Positions 5,425 to 6,140 of a stretch of DNA of 6,140 nt are shown here, one piece after another; within the stretch, counting starts at the first letter, position 1; every line of letters begins with the position of its first letter. The stretch comes from CAZMXI01 sp964570205 (GTDB taxonomy: Bacteria > Planctomycetota > Phycisphaerae > Tepidisphaerales > Tepidisphaeraceae): positions 1-6,140 of the forward strand of contig CAZMXI010000233.1 in NCBI GenBank assembly GCA_964570205.1, read 5' to 3'. The translations under genes were made by a program, and so were the position numbers. The notes under the pieces were generated by a model. That model was not told the DNA's origin, did not search any database, and saw nothing but the letters and a program-made list of their open reading frames with translations.

Positions 5425-5939
5425 GCCACGACGGGAACGTACGGGAGACATTTCAGTTCGAGGCAATCGGCGTGATTTGCTCGCCGTATGTGGATCCCGC
5501 CCAGACGCCGATCCAGCCGGTGTTTGCGCGCGGAGTTAAGGGGCGCGTCGAGGTGTTTCCGCAGTACGTCGCGGGGCTGAAGGATCTGGAGGGGTTCTCG
5601 CATGTGCATCTGGTGTACGTGTTCCATCTGTCGCGCGGAGCCAAACTGCGGGTCAAGCCCTTCTTGCAAGACGAAGAGCATGGTATCTTCGCGACTCGGT
5701 CGCCGGTGCGCCCGAACCCGATCGGCATGAGTATTGTTCGGCTCGTTGGAATTGACGGTGCGGTGTTGCACGTGGAGGACACGGACATCGTGGATGGCGC
5801 CCCGCTGCTGGACATCAAGCCGTACTCCCCTCGTTTTGACGTTCGAGCAGGTGCGCGGTCGGGCTGGATGGAAGAAGTTGATGAGGCGACGACCCGGGAG
5901 CGTGGTGGCCGGGCGGGTCGCGGTCCGGACGAGTTCTGA
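5421..5939 (+). CDS. tsaA: TsaA/TrmO-family protein (tRNA m6t6A37 methyltransferase-like)
   Basis: A 172-residue product read from a TTG that overlaps the upstream stop; an ATG at 5382 would add 13 residues. The TsaA domain fills about 11-142. It opens with FQFEAIGVICSPY (11-23), followed by GRVEVFPQYVAGLKDLEGFS (41-60), HVHLVYVFH (61-69), the hallmark GIFATRSPVRPNPIG (88-102) and DGAPLLDIKPYSPRFD (125-140). TrmO in Escherichia coli uses SAM to N6-methylate threonylcarbamoyladenosine 37 of tRNA and has an extra C-terminal domain. This protein is the short single-domain form with a basic tail (about 157-172). Single-domain TsaA proteins often sit beside NifX-type and metal genes in anaerobes, as here between two NifX-type genes, so the true substrate may differ from tRNA. 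Membership of the family is secure; the reaction is inferred. Confidence 0.88.
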   Translation: MSHDGNVRETFQFEAIGVICSPYVDPAQTPIQPVFARGVKGRVEVFPQYVAGLKDLEGFSHVHLVYVFHLSRGAKLRVKPFLQDEEHGIFATRSPVRPNPIGMSIVRLVGIDGAVLHVEDTDIVDGAPLLDIKPYSPRFDVRAGARSGWMEEVDEATTRERGGRAGRGPDEF

Positions 5940-5961
5940 TCCGGCGAAGGGATGATCAACC

Positions 5962-6140
5962 ATGCGCATCGCGGTTCCAGTCCGAGACGGGCAGTTCTGC
6001 GAGCATTTCGGGCGCAGCGAAGGATTCTACGTGTGCGAGGTCGAGGATTCGTCGCGCACGGTGGGGCGGGCCCGCATTCTCGCCAGGCCACGGACCAAGT
6101 GCGAATCCTTACCGCAGTGGCTGAGGGAACTGCACATTGA
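5962..6140 (+). CDS. Second NifX/NifB-C-type protein, 3'-truncated by the window edge
   Basis: The first 59 codons of a gene that runs off the right edge. The protein opens MRIAVPVRDGQFCEHFGRSEGFYVCEV, the same strand-and-HFG pattern as the complete NifX-type protein encoded upstream (MRIALPM...SHFGQS). It continues through a loop ending in PRTKCESLPQWLRELHI, matching the place where the family's middle helix precedes the GGMG turn (not reached here). It carries three cysteines in this stretch (13, 25, 48), which the first copy lacks at those places, so it is not a simple recent duplicate. AAGGGA at 5947-5952 is an acceptable ribosome site for the ATG at 5962. The gap to the TsaA stop is only 22 bases, consistent with one operon. 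No function beyond metal- or cluster-binding family membership can be given. Confidence 0.85.
   Translation, partial: MRIAVPVRDGQFCEHFGRSEGFYVCEVEDSSRTVGRARILARPRTKCESLPQWLRELHI

Noticed and set aside
5053..6140. Nitrogen fixation locus
   Set aside because: NifX-type fold proteins are widespread in non-diazotrophs, and no nifHDK, nifE/N or full nifB is present in the window.

Overview
The window is GC-rich and densely coded, and most genes overlap their neighbours by 4 bases. Two signatures point to Planctomycetota, most likely a Phycisphaerae-like lineage. One is a C-terminal PEP-CTERM sorting tail. The other is a pseudopilin N-terminus of the FTLVEVLVVIGIIAVL...LLPSLARAR type, which that phylum carries in large numbers. 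The lineage is an inference from these signatures; there is no rRNA or marker gene to confirm it.

Left block (1-3780, + strand): five genes linked by four consecutive ATGA stop/start overlaps at 547, 1239, 2066 and 2869. They encode a PEP-CTERM-anchored protein (its start probably lies upstream of the window), a pseudopilin, a lipoprotein of the ZnuA/TroA metal-binding family, an ABC ATPase and an ABC-3 family membrane permease. The last three form a complete metal importer of the Zn/Mn class. The binding protein has cysteines (65, 116, 185) at or near positions where this family normally uses histidines, and keeps only the first-region histidine (68).

Middle (3735-4293): a NikR nickel-responsive repressor on the minus strand. 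All four Ni ligands are present and its 3' end overlaps the permease gene tail to tail. Its presence suggests, without proof, that the Zn-type importer carries nickel or is controlled by nickel. A 139-base divergent region separates nikR from the right block and contains a bulged inverted repeat.

Right block (4294-6140, + strand): a class I SAM-dependent methyltransferase, a 102-base gap with a perfect 8-bp inverted repeat, a NifX/NifB-C-type (Nitro_FeMo-Co fold) small protein with a His/Cys-rich tail, a TsaA/TrmO-like protein that starts at a TTG overlapping the previous stop, and a second NifX-type protein cut by the window end. The two NifX-type genes flanking TsaA, next to NikR and a metal importer, suggest a metal-homeostasis or metallocofactor-handling locus. 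No nitrogenase gene is visible.

The most interesting hypothesis is that a planctomycete nickel (or other soft-metal) uptake locus co-translates a Cys-substituted ZnuA-like importer with two surface or envelope proteins, a pseudopilin and a PEP-CTERM protein. No tRNA, rRNA, CRISPR array, insertion sequence or convincing rho-independent terminator was seen.
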